DNA of 64,000 bases, from the NCBI GenBank assembly GCA_014323935.1, contig JACOND010000003.1, positions 32,939-96,938 of the forward strand. The letters run 5' to 3'. Below are positions 52,949 through 61,464 of the stretch, piece by piece. This DNA comes from Bdellovibrionales bacterium (GTDB lineage Bacteria; Bdellovibrionota; Bdellovibrionia; Bdellovibrionales; UBA1609). A program made the position numbers and the translations under genes. The notes below the pieces were generated by a model. It had not been told where the DNA came from and did no database searches. It saw only the letters and a program-made list of their open reading frames with translations. How positions within the stretch are numbered: position 1 is the stretch's first letter; each line of letters starts with the position of its first letter.

Positions 52949-53719
52949 ATGAAAATAGCAACCTGGAATATCAATGGTTTTCGAGCCTGCTTTAAAAAAG
53001 GATTGTTGGACTTTCTTCAAAAAAACTCCCCGGAACTTGTCTGCCTTCAAGAAACCAAAGCTCATCCTGACCAACTCACAAAAGAACAAAAAAAGATTTA
53101 CCCTTTTGAATACTGGTCTTCTTGTGGGACAAAAAAAGGGTATTCCGGAACACTTATTTTAAGTCAAAAACCAGCTCTTAACATATCTTATGGAATGGGA
53201 ATTAAAAAATTTGATTGGGAAGGTCGCATACTGATCTTTGAACATGAAAAATTTGTTTTATTAAATATCTATTTTCCTAACGGAGCTTTAACTCAAACAA
53301 GACATTTGTTTAAACAAGAATTTTTAAAAAGACTTCCTGTTTTTTTAGAAGAATTAAAACAAAAAGTTAAAAAAGAACTCATTATTGTAGGAGATTATAA
53401 TGTTGCTTATAAAGAATTTGATGTTCATGACCCTAAAACCTTAAAAAAAACAAGTGGTTTTTTACCAGAAGAAAGAAAGTGGTTTGAGGATTTTTTAACA
53501 AAAGGCTATATAGATGTCTATCGACACTTTTATCCTAATAAAAAGGATGTCTACACATGGTGGTCCTTAAGAGAAAAGGCTAGAGCTAACAACAAAGGCT
53601 GGAGAATTGATCATATTTGTCTCACTCCTTATTTGATTCCTTGTGTAAAATCTATCAACATCTTAGACAAACAATTAGGTTCTGACCATTGCCCTGTCTT
53701 AATGGAAATAGATTTTTAA
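52949..53719 (+). CDS. xth: Exodeoxyribonuclease III
   Basis: The 256-residue protein has the ExoIII/APE motifs MKIATWNINGFRA, LVCLQETKA (metal-binding Glu), GYSGTLIL, NIYFPNG, IVGDYNVAYKEFDVHDP (Asp, Asn), WWSLREKARANNKGWRIDHI and GSDHCPV. It removes 3'-blocking groups and cuts at abasic sites in base-excision repair. Size is typical. Start is the ATG at 52949; an identical-looking AAATTATGAA occurs 14 bp before it and is out of frame. It ends 4 bp into the convergent exchanger gene. Confidence 0.94.
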   Translation: MKIATWNINGFRACFKKGLLDFLQKNSPELVCLQETKAHPDQLTKEQKKIYPFEYWSSCGTKKGYSGTLILSQKPALNISYGMGIKKFDWEGRILIFEHEKFVLLNIYFPNGALTQTRHLFKQEFLKRLPVFLEELKQKVKKELIIVGDYNVAYKEFDVHDPKTLKKTSGFLPEERKWFEDFLTKGYIDVYRHFYPNKKDVYTWWSLREKARANNKGWRIDHICLTPYLIPCVKSINILDKQLGSDHCPVLMEIDF

Positions 53720-54648
53720 GCTTGAAATGTAAAACCTATATAAACAAAATATAAACAAATAAAGCTCAAAAAAATAAACTTTGGAATTTTTCTGAAAAAT
53801 AAAAGACATAAAAATAAAAGAACACTCACACCTAGCATAAAAAAATAATCATAATACAATCCTAAAAAAGAAAGAGGTTGTATGAAAGCCGCAATACTTA
53901 AAACAAATAAAGTATTAAAAATGTTAGAACCTATAATACTCCCTAAAGCAATCTCTCCTTCTTTTTTAAAACTGGCTTGCAAAGCAGAAGCTAACTCTGG
54001 CAAACTGGTACTTAGAGATAAAATAAAAACCCCAGCAAATTTTTCATCTAAAGAAAAAATTTGAACAAGTTCCATAGAAGAATCTACAGCTAGAGAAGAT
54101 CCTAAAAATAAACCGATAAAACCTAAAATCAAAAAAATCAACGAATTTATCAATCGAAATTTAGCATCTAAAGAATATTGTTTTTCTTCTTTTTTGTTCT
54201 TAAAAAGTAAAATGACATAAATAAAAAAAAGAATTAAAAAAAAGGAAGCTCCTAAAAAACTTAAGTTTGTCACAAAAGAAAGCAAACCTAAAAGCACGAC
54301 TCCTAGTATTAAAAAAGGCATGTCAAGTCGAACAATTTGAGCTTCCCAGGAAAAACTATTAAACAGTAAACCGGATAAACCAAAAACTAAGAGAATATTA
54401 ATAACATTAGAGCCTAAAATGTTACCTAAAGCTACCGAAGGTAAATCTTTTACACTGGCTCCTAAAGTAACAAATAATTCCGGAGCTGAAGAGACAAAAC
54501 CCAAAATAACTAAACTTAAAAAAAGAGGTTTGAGTTTAAAGTAAACAGAAATTCCTTTCAAAGACTTAACTAACCAATGGCTTCCAAGAAAGAGAAACAG
54601 CAAAGCTAAAATTAAAGTGAAACTATTTACTGTTATAGCCTCAAACAT
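53716..54648 (-). CDS. CaCA-family Na+/Ca2+ exchanger
   Basis: The 310-residue membrane protein has about ten hydrophobic segments and the two alpha repeats with conserved acidic and polar residues: GFVSSAPELFVTLGAS... ALGNILGSNVINILL and STSLPELASALQAS... ALGSIIGSNIFNTL. It exchanges cations (Na+ or H+ against Ca2+) across the inner membrane; specificity is not visible. Both repeats are intact. Convergent with xth. Confidence 0.88.
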   Translation of the reverse strand: MFEAITVNSFTLILALLFLFLGSHWLVKSLKGISVYFKLKPLFLSLVILGFVSSAPELFVTLGASVKDLPSVALGNILGSNVINILLVFGLSGLLFNSFSWEAQIVRLDMPFLILGVVLLGLLSFVTNLSFLGASFFLILFFIYVILLFKNKKEEKQYSLDAKFRLINSLIFLILGFIGLFLGSSLAVDSSMELVQIFSLDEKFAGVFILSLSTSLPELASALQASFKKEGEIALGSIIGSNIFNTLFVLSIAAFIQPLSFLGLYYDYFFMLGVSVLLFLCLLFFRKIPKFIFLSFICLYFVYIGFTFQA

Positions 54649-54979
54649 AAGACAAACACCTTCGTATAAATTCTAAGCTCTCTACAATCTTTTTGAATTT
54701 TTTTGAGAGTTGAAATTCCTTTTATTTTTTTCTAAACTAAAGAAGTTTTCTTAAAAAGTCTATCTTAAAATAAAGGAATTTTCTTCGTCTTATTTTTTCC
54801 TTTTTATATTAAAAAACCTAATAATAAGTATTAGTTTTTTATTTTTATTTAAGATAATTCTCAAGTTTTTCAGTTAGAAAGTCTATTTTTTAAGCGAAAC
54901 TTTAATAATTTCTTTAAAATAAAAACAATCATTTGATAACTAAAAGCTATTGTAAAAACTTTATAACAAAGGAGCTTCT
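54649..54979. other. Intergenic region without a gene
   Basis: About 330 bp, AT-rich. A weak inverted repeat, AGCTCTC / GAGAGTT near 54678-54714, with a T-run between may not be functional. An AAAGGAGCTTCT ribosome site for the following gene is at 54967-54978. Nothing else seen. Confidence 0.4.
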
Positions 54980-55414
54980 ATGAATAAATACAACTACCGA
55001 ATCAATAAAGATTTTCCTATCCACAAAAATGTTCTAAAAAGACTTAAAAAAAAATTAGCCTATACACTTTATGAAAAGCTTTTAACTAAAAAAAGAGAAC
55101 TTGCAAGTAAACCTCTTCATTCTAAAAACTCTCTGTCTGTCCTATCTCAGGAAAAAAAAGGAGATCAAGTTGATCAGTTCAATCAGATGCAAGAAGAAGA
55201 TAAGTATACAAAACGTTTAAAAAGAGATGCTCTTCTTTTAAATCAAATTTTAATTGCATTAGAAAGAATGCAAAATGGTCGTTATGGAATCTGTGATCAA
55301 ACGGAAGAAACAATCGATGCCAAAAGACTTTTAAGCATACCTTGGACAAGGCTTAGCCTAGAAGGAGCTGAAATTGAGGAAGAAAGTAATAAAACAAATT
55401 TTTTAAGTATATAA
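54980..55414 (+). CDS. TraR/DksA-like protein with a degenerate zinc finger
   Basis: A 144-residue protein in which a helical coiled coil (residues about 65-105, ending LKRDALLLNQILIALERMQN) is followed by GRYGICDQTEETIDAKRLLSIPWTRLSLEGAE. This matches the DksA core (YGxCxxCGxxIxxxRLxAxPxxxxCxxC), but only one of the four zinc Cys remains (GIC); the others are Thr, Leu and Gly-like positions. Such Cys-poor DksA paralogues can still bind RNA polymerase's secondary channel with ppGpp. It may therefore be a redox- or zinc-insensitive regulator. Ribosome site AAAGGAG precedes ATG. Confidence 0.72.
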   Translation: MNKYNYRINKDFPIHKNVLKRLKKKLAYTLYEKLLTKKRELASKPLHSKNSLSVLSQEKKGDQVDQFNQMQEEDKYTKRLKRDALLLNQILIALERMQNGRYGICDQTEETIDAKRLLSIPWTRLSLEGAEIEEESNKTNFLSI

Positions 55415-55444
55415 ATTAATTTATTATTTAAGGTTTTTATATTT

Positions 55445-56443
55445 CTAAATATAACCGTAAGAATTTAAACTTAAACCACATAAATAGTAAATTAAACGAG
55501 CTGATACATTTCCATTCCATTTTGAGGACTGAGAGGTCTTGTTAGCTCCTGAGGTTTCAACGACGTCAAAAGCTATTATTTTTTTCTTTTGAGATTTTAG
55601 TTCTGCGAATAAATATAAGACTTGATTAAATGATAAACCTCCAGGAACGGGAGTTCCTGTATCAGGAGCATAATCCCAGGTCAAAGCATCTACATCTAAA
55701 GACACATAGACTTTTTCAGGGAGCTTAGAAATGATATCATGAGATAACTTAGCCCAAGTTTTGCCTTTGAAAATCTGATTGTAAATCCAATCATCAAAAT
55801 AACACTGAATTCGTTCTTCTTTTTTTATAAGATCATACTCCTGTTTACAAAAGTCCCTCACAGCAACCTGAATTAATTTTTTAGGAGGAAAAGGTAAATT
55901 TAAAACATTAAACATAACACTTGCATGAGAGTATTTAAAATTTTCATACTCTGGTCTTAAATCTGCATGAGCATCTAAATGGAGAATTCCATAATTCCCC
56001 TTTGTCCTTTCCCCTATTAAAGAAAGTAAAGCTTCACTTATAGAGTGATCCCCTCCTACAAGAGCAGGGATTTTTTTTTGAGAAAAAACTGTAGAGGCTT
56101 GTTCATAAGTCCAATCCAATAAAAAACGACAAGCGGAATTGACCTTTTTATAAAGTTTTTCATTTTTTTTCTTAGATTTTTTTCTAATTTTATAAACCCA
56201 AGATAAAGCTTTTGTATTCATAGATTGAATCAAAGAATCTTCTTTTAAAAAATGTATCTTTTCATTATAACTCAATTTAAACAAAGAATTAAAAAAATCC
56301 AACTGATGAGACTCTTGACGAATTAATTGAGGTCCTTTTTCTGTCCCTCCTCCATAAGAAGTTGTTGCTGACCAGGGGACGGGAATTAAAATCATAGGAC
56401 TATTTTTAAAAGAAGTTCTACACTCAAAAGCTTTTGTAAGCAT
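55445..56443 (-). CDS. Arginase/agmatinase-family ureohydrolase
   Basis: The 332-residue protein has the dinuclear manganese motifs GGDHSIS, LHLDAHADLR (DxHxD) and YVSLDVDAL (DxD), with PVPGGLSF and FDVVETSG near the end. These residues are intact. It would hydrolyse a guanidino compound to urea plus amine: agmatine, arginine or formiminoglutamate. PWSATTSYGGGTEKGPQLIR at the N-terminus is agmatinase-like, but a speA partner is absent from the window. The sequence has an insert (KKSKKKNEKLYKKVN). Single gene, convergent with the DksA-like gene. Confidence 0.85.
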   Translation of the reverse strand: MLTKAFECRTSFKNSPMILIPVPWSATTSYGGGTEKGPQLIRQESHQLDFFNSLFKLSYNEKIHFLKEDSLIQSMNTKALSWVYKIRKKSKKKNEKLYKKVNSACRFLLDWTYEQASTVFSQKKIPALVGGDHSISEALLSLIGERTKGNYGILHLDAHADLRPEYENFKYSHASVMFNVLNLPFPPKKLIQVAVRDFCKQEYDLIKKEERIQCYFDDWIYNQIFKGKTWAKLSHDIISKLPEKVYVSLDVDALTWDYAPDTGTPVPGGLSFNQVLYLFAELKSQKKKIIAFDVVETSGANKTSQSSKWNGNVSARLIYYLCGLSLNSYGYI

Positions 56444-56603
56444 TAAAGTAAACTATCACTTTAAGTGAAAAAAGGCAATCTTAACAAAAATCTTTCCTTA
56501 TATTTTTGCAAGGGATTTAAAATTCAATCTTCTCTTTTTCTATGCTATAAATTATCTACAAACCTTGACTTTTAAAATCTGAAATTTTAAAGCTTAGGGA
56601 ATA

Positions 56604-58220
56604 GTGAAAAAAATCTTGTTTCTTTTATTTCTTTCAAACTGCCTTCAATGCACTAACCCTAAACATAATTTTAAAATTTATAAAGAAAAAACTTTCTTCA
56701 CTCGTCTTCGCTCAGAACCTGAAAACTTACATCCCATAAAAAGCACAGATGTTTATTCAAATATAATCCATTCTTACACTCTTGAATCTCTATTACAAAG
56801 AAACATAACGACTTATGAGTGGGAACCTCTTTTAGCAAAGAGTTGGACAATCAGCCCAGATAATAAAACCTTTACTTTTGAAATTTTTAATAATCTTAAA
56901 TGGTCAGATGGAAAAGACTTAACTGTTCAAGATATCAAATTCTCATTTTTAGCTTATAAGGACCCTGCTTATGGAGGAATTCATTATCTCCCTTACCTTG
57001 AAAAAATAGAATCCGTTACTATCTTATCAGACAGTAAAATACAATTTCAAGCTAAAGAAGTTTACTTTGGAAACTTTCAAGTTATTGCAAATTTAGATAT
57101 TATTCCCGAACATATCTACAAGGATTCTAAAGCTAAACTGTCTAAAACTGTTATAGGTTCCGGACCTTACATGATCAGTCATTATATAAAAGGAAAAATT
57201 CTTGTTTTAAAAAAAAATCCCTATTGGCAAAGAGAAAATAATCCGGCTTTAAAAAATACATTTAGTTTTCCAAACATTGCCTATCGCTTTATTTCAGATG
57301 AAACAGACTCTTTACTGAGAATGGAAAAAGAACATTTAGATTTCAGCTCTCTTACTGCAGAAGCTTATCTAAAAAAAACCTTATCAGAGGTTTGGAAAAC
57401 TAAGATAAAAAAAGTGGAATTTTCTAACAAACAGCCTTCTAATTATGGTTATATAGCTTTTAATTTAAAAAGAAAACTCTTCCAAGATCAAAAGTTGAGA
57501 AAAGCTCTCGCACTTCTTTTAAACCGAGAACTTATTAAAGAAAAAATTTTCTACAATAAAGTAGAACTTGCAAGAGGGCCTTGGTATTTTTGGAGTGATT
57601 ACGCTGATTCTGAAGTGCAAGCTATAAAATTCAATCCTCAGCTTGCTAAAAAATTATTAAAAGAATCGGGCTGGGCAGATAGAGATCAAAATGGAATTTT
57701 AGAAAAAGAGTTTGAGGGAAGAAAAAAAGAACTCAGTTTTACTTTGATTTTTGCCAATAAAGATGCCGAGCAATATCTTACAATTTATCAAGAAGATTTG
57801 AAAAAAAATGGTATTCAATTAAAACTTAAAACTTTAGATTGGACTTCTTTCCTAAAAATCATTGATGATAAAAATTTTGATACAGTTGCTTTAGGATGGG
57901 GAGGAGGTAGTGTGGACTTAGATCCTAAAGGAATCTGGCATAGCTCTAGCTCAAAAAAAGGAGGACATAATTTTATAAGTTATTCCAACCTAAAAGTAGA
58001 TGCTTTAATAGAAAAAGGACGTTCTACTATGAATAGACAAGAAAGAATTAAAATTTTTAAAAAAGTTTACCGTCTTATTGCTAGTGATGTTCCTTACATT
58101 TTCCTTTTTAATACGAAAAAAAACTTTTACTCTGTCAATCAGAGAATTAAAACTTACAAACCCAGTTTTAACTATAGTATAGGAGTAAAATTCTGGAGAT
58201 TTAAATTATTAGATGAGTAA
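56604..58220 (+). CDS. Oligopeptide-type ABC transporter substrate-binding protein
   Basis: The 538-residue lipoprotein-like protein starts GTG (56604), then MKKILFLLFLSNCLQCTNP, in which SNC or QCT may be the lipidation site. The SBP_bac_5 family pattern follows: LRSEPENLHPIKSTDVYS, LLAKSWTISPDNKTFTF, LKWSDGKDLTVQDIKFSF, and KKNPYW. It captures peptides (or nickel/other solutes) for the two permeases encoded 6 bp downstream. No ATPase (OppD/OppF) genes follow in this window, so the energising subunits must be elsewhere. Confidence 0.88.
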   Translation: MKKILFLLFLSNCLQCTNPKHNFKIYKEKTFFTRLRSEPENLHPIKSTDVYSNIIHSYTLESLLQRNITTYEWEPLLAKSWTISPDNKTFTFEIFNNLKWSDGKDLTVQDIKFSFLAYKDPAYGGIHYLPYLEKIESVTILSDSKIQFQAKEVYFGNFQVIANLDIIPEHIYKDSKAKLSKTVIGSGPYMISHYIKGKILVLKKNPYWQRENNPALKNTFSFPNIAYRFISDETDSLLRMEKEHLDFSSLTAEAYLKKTLSEVWKTKIKKVEFSNKQPSNYGYIAFNLKRKLFQDQKLRKALALLLNRELIKEKIFYNKVELARGPWYFWSDYADSEVQAIKFNPQLAKKLLKESGWADRDQNGILEKEFEGRKKELSFTLIFANKDAEQYLTIYQEDLKKNGIQLKLKTLDWTSFLKIIDDKNFDTVALGWGGGSVDLDPKGIWHSSSSKKGGHNFISYSNLKVDALIEKGRSTMNRQERIKIFKKVYRLIASDVPYIFLFNTKKNFYSVNQRIKTYKPSFNYSIGVKFWRFKLLDE

Positions 58221-58226
58221 AAAACT

Positions 58227-59243
58227 ATGGGAAAGTACCTTCTAAAAAGACTCTTTTTAATTATTCCTACTCTCTTTGGAATCACCTTTGCTTGTTTTAT
58301 TATAACAATCACAGCTCCTGGAGGACCTATTGAACAAAAACTTGCTCAAATTCGTTTTTCAGGAATGGCTGAAACTCACGAATCTGATTCCAACCCTTAT
58401 GGAATTCCTCAAGAAATCGTAGATAATTTAAAGAAACAGTATGGCTTTGATAAACCCCTTCCTGTTCAATATGCGATATGGTTAAAAAATGCTATAACTT
58501 TTAATTTTGGTTATAGTTTTATTTATGATGAGCCTGTTACGGATTTGATTTTAGAAAGGATTCCCATCAGTTTACAGTTTGGAGTTATTTCTTTTATTTT
58601 AACCTATCTTGTCTGTATCTTTTTAGGTGTCAAAATGGCTGTAAATAAAAATAGCAATTTTGATTTAAGTGCCTCTGTCATTTTAGTCATTTTATATTCT
58701 ATTCCTCCTCTTATGTTAGGTATTCTCCTTAAGGTTTTTATGGCAGGACAATGGAATCTTTTTCCCATTGGAGATTTATACTCTGATATGTATTTTGAAA
58801 AAAATACATGGGGACGTCTTATAGAACGGATTCATCATTTCATCCTTCCTATGCTTTGTTATATGGTGGGATCTTTTACTGTCCTTACTCAATTTATGAA
58901 AAATAATTTTCTAGAAGAACTTAGTAAAGACTATGTTAGAACAGCTCAAGCGAAAGGTCTTCCTAAAAAAGCGGTTTATTATAAACATGTTTTAAGAAAT
59001 GCCTTAGTTCCTATTGCAACAAGTTTTGGAAGTATCTTTGGAATATTTTTAGCAGGTTCCTTAATTATAGAAAAAATTTTCAATATTCAAGGGATTGGTT
59101 TATTAGCTTTTAATTCGGCTGTTGCTAGAGATTATAATGTTATTATGGCATTAATTTTTATACAGTCTTTAATTTTTATTTTAGGTCGCATTGTCAGTGA
59201 TTTAGCTTATATTCTAATTGATCCAAGGATTGATTTTTCATGA
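58227..59243 (+). CDS. Oligopeptide-type ABC transporter permease (OppB/DppB-like)
   Basis: The 338-residue protein has six hydrophobic segments and the OppB-type EAA-like loop YVRTAQAKGLPKKAVYYKHVLRNALVP near residues 230-260, plus GITFACFIITITAPGGP at the N-terminus and the usual DLAYILIDPRIDF end. It forms one half of the transport channel. It starts 6 bp after the binding-protein gene and overlaps the next permease by 4 bp (ATGA), so these are translationally coupled. Confidence 0.92.
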   Translation: MGKYLLKRLFLIIPTLFGITFACFIITITAPGGPIEQKLAQIRFSGMAETHESDSNPYGIPQEIVDNLKKQYGFDKPLPVQYAIWLKNAITFNFGYSFIYDEPVTDLILERIPISLQFGVISFILTYLVCIFLGVKMAVNKNSNFDLSASVILVILYSIPPLMLGILLKVFMAGQWNLFPIGDLYSDMYFEKNTWGRLIERIHHFILPMLCYMVGSFTVLTQFMKNNFLEELSKDYVRTAQAKGLPKKAVYYKHVLRNALVPIATSFGSIFGIFLAGSLIIEKIFNIQGIGLLAFNSAVARDYNVIMALIFIQSLIFILGRIVSDLAYILIDPRIDFS

Positions 59244-60265
59244 TAGAAAAATTTATAAAAAACCCTTTAACTTTAAAAAGATGGAAACTTTTTAAATCCC
59301 GCAAAACCAGTTGGATATCCCTATGGGTTTTTGGATTCTTTTTATTTTTAAGTTTAACTGCTGAACTATGGTCTAACAATAAACCTCTGATTTTGTACTA
59401 TCAAAATTCTCTTTATTTTCCTGTTTTAAAAACTTACTCTCCGAAAACTCTGGGATTAAAAGATGAGTTTGTCATTAATTATAAAGACCTCAAATTAACG
59501 GAAAAAGACTGGGCTCTCTGGCCCATCATAAAGTGGAGTCCTTTAGAAAGTAATTTAAATATAAAAAACTTTCCAAGTTCTCCGAGTAAAAAAAATTGGT
59601 TAGGAACGGATGACAGAGGAAGAGACCTTTTATCAAGACTCCTTTATGGTTATCGTTATAGTATTGGGTTTGCTTTATGTGTTTGGATTTTATCTTATCT
59701 TATAGGTTGTATTTTAGGAGCACTCATGGGGTATTTAGGAGGTTTGTTTGATCTTACATCACAGAGAATTATAGAAATTATAGAAGCTCTTCCTTCTCTT
59801 ATTATTTTAATTACATTAAGCACTGTAATAGGACGCAGTTTTATTTTTATGATTCTTTTTGTTTCTTGTTTTAGTTGGGTAGGGATTTCTTTTTATATGA
59901 GAGCGGAATTTTTAAGACTTAGAAAAAGAGCTTTTGTAGAAGCGAGTCGAGCTTTAGGAAGGAGTCACCTGAATGTCATGTTAAAACACATTTTTCCCAA
60001 TGCCCTCACTCCTATCATTACCTTCTCCCCTTTTGCCTTAGCTGGATTGATAGGTTTTTTAGCCATTTTAGATTATTTAGGTTTTGGTCTCATGCCTCCA
60101 ACACCAAGTTGGGGAGAACTTTTAAATCAAGCAGAAAAAAACTTAACAATAGCTTGGTGGCTCACTGTATTCCCTTCTCTTTGTTTGTTTTCAACTCTTC
60201 TAACTCTCACTTTCATTGGAAATGGAATGAGAGATTCTTTTGACCCGAAAGAACAAGCTAAATAA
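59240..60265 (+). CDS. Oligopeptide-type ABC transporter permease (OppC/DppC-like)
   Basis: The 341-residue protein has an N-terminal segment with an extended periplasmic loop, the OppC motif KKNWLGTDDRGRDLLSRLLY, and the EAA loop VEASRALGRSHLNVMLKHIFPN, followed by PSWGELLNQAE and the end NGMRDSFDPKEQ. It pairs with the OppB-like permease. It overlaps that gene by 4 bp, and birA begins 8 bp after it. ATPase subunits are not present in the window. Confidence 0.92.
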   Translation: MIEKFIKNPLTLKRWKLFKSRKTSWISLWVFGFFLFLSLTAELWSNNKPLILYYQNSLYFPVLKTYSPKTLGLKDEFVINYKDLKLTEKDWALWPIIKWSPLESNLNIKNFPSSPSKKNWLGTDDRGRDLLSRLLYGYRYSIGFALCVWILSYLIGCILGALMGYLGGLFDLTSQRIIEIIEALPSLIILITLSTVIGRSFIFMILFVSCFSWVGISFYMRAEFLRLRKRAFVEASRALGRSHLNVMLKHIFPNALTPIITFSPFALAGLIGFLAILDYLGFGLMPPTPSWGELLNQAEKNLTIAWWLTVFPSLCLFSTLLTLTFIGNGMRDSFDPKEQAK

Positions 60266-60273
60266 GCTTTAAA

Positions 60274-60837
60274 ATGAATTCTCTTTCTTTATGGACAAAA
60301 AATTTTCTACAGCAACAAAATCTTAATTTTTATTTTCAAGACAAGGCTTCCAGCAGTAATGACTTAGCTAAAAAAAAAGCTTTTCAAAATAAAACAAATC
60401 CCTCTGTTTTTTTAGTAAAAACACAAACAAAAGGAAGAGGTTATAATAATAAAAAATGGGAAAACAGTGATCTTATGATATCTTTTTTATGGCAAAAAAC
60501 AAAAGGGACGATTTCTTCTAAAATTTCTAAAGATTTTGCAAAAGATGTTGAGCAAGCTTTAAAAAAAACTTGGCCGGAACTGAATATTTTTTTTAAAGCT
60601 CCTAATGATTTATATTTAAATGAAAAAAAATTAGCAGGACTTTTAATTGAAATTCTTACGCAAGGCTTTCAAACAGCTTTGATTGTTGGTTTAGGATTAA
60701 ATGTTTTTTCTACTCCTAAAAATCTAAGGGCAAGTTGTTTAAAAGAACAGCTTGAAAAAATAACACATCCTTCATGGAATTTTTTTCTAAAAACTTTGAT
60801 ACAAATGTGGTCTCAAAGAGTTCAAACAAACTTTTAA
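60274..60837 (+). CDS. birA: Biotin-protein ligase
   Basis: The 187-residue protein contains the BPL core motifs ASSSNDLAKK, TKGRGYNNKKWENS (variant of GRGRRGRxW), KAPNDLYLNEKKLAGLLIE and ALIVGLGLNVF. It attaches biotin to carrier proteins such as acetyl-CoA carboxylase BCCP via biotinyl-AMP. It is shorter than E. coli BirA and lacks the N-terminal winged helix, so it is the monofunctional type and not a repressor. It follows the peptide permease gene by 8 bp and may be co-transcribed. Confidence 0.88.
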   Translation: MNSLSLWTKNFLQQQNLNFYFQDKASSSNDLAKKKAFQNKTNPSVFLVKTQTKGRGYNNKKWENSDLMISFLWQKTKGTISSKISKDFAKDVEQALKKTWPELNIFFKAPNDLYLNEKKLAGLLIEILTQGFQTALIVGLGLNVFSTPKNLRASCLKEQLEKITHPSWNFFLKTLIQMWSQRVQTNF

Positions 60838-60852
60838 AAAATCACACCTTAT

Positions 60853-61464
60853 TTACTCACTCCATTTCATTTTTAAACAAGGAAAATTTCCTTCTAAAAA
60901 CGAAGAATAAAGCTTGTTAATATTATTAAATTGTCTAAATTCTTCTAAATCAGAAGGCAAAAAAGAACCATGTAAATCAAAACTCTGAGAATTTTGTTTT
61001 AAGATGTCTTGTATTTGTGGGCGAGATATTTTTTCTTCACTCAAAAGTAAATCTTCTCCCGTTTTAAGCCTCTTTTGTATTTCATTAAGGTTCAAAGCTT
61101 GATTGCTGTTTTTTTCTTTAAAATCTGCACCCGCTTTTAAAATAGCTTGCCTTTCTCCCTCCCTATGAGAAAAGTTTTTTGTGGAACTCGCACAAATAGT
61201 AAAATCAAATCTTTTTTCTATAAAACAAGAAACTAAAGTATAAACTCCAGATAAATAACTCAAAATCAGCAAAATTTCTTCTTTTTTAGTGATCTGGTTA
61301 AGCTCCATCAAAAGAAGGGTTTGTCCTTTCAAAACATAATCTCCATCAGAATAATAAGAATCAAAAGAAGAGATTTTTAAATTTTCTTTTAAATAATCTA
61401 AACCAAAAAACAAGCCATCTTGTAAACATTTAAGAGAAAGCTCTTTATCTAGGACTTGAGACAT
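60853..61464 (-). CDS. Degenerate nicotinate-nucleotide pyrophosphorylase-like protein (tentative)
   Basis: A protein of about 203 residues if started at MSQVLDKELSLKCLQDG (61464); an earlier ATG at 61497 would add 11 residues and enlarge the overlap with the upstream gene. The segment SDGDYVLKGQTLLLMEL then EILLILSYLSGVYTLVSCFIE resembles the N-terminal domain of NadC-type enzymes (GD-V-x-GxxL ... LSGxxTL). The SSTKNFSHREGERQAILKAG stretch may be a derivative of the TRKTxPGxR site, without the canonical Arg/Lys set. So this is probably a NadC-related but non-enzymatic protein. It overlaps the receiver-domain gene by 20 bp. Confidence 0.4.
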   Translation of the reverse strand: MSQVLDKELSLKCLQDGLFFGLDYLKENLKISSFDSYYSDGDYVLKGQTLLLMELNQITKKEEILLILSYLSGVYTLVSCFIEKRFDFTICASSTKNFSHREGERQAILKAGADFKEKNSNQALNLNEIQKRLKTGEDLLLSEEKISRPQIQDILKQNSQSFDLHGSFLPSDLEEFRQFNNINKLYSSFLEGNFPCLKMKWSE

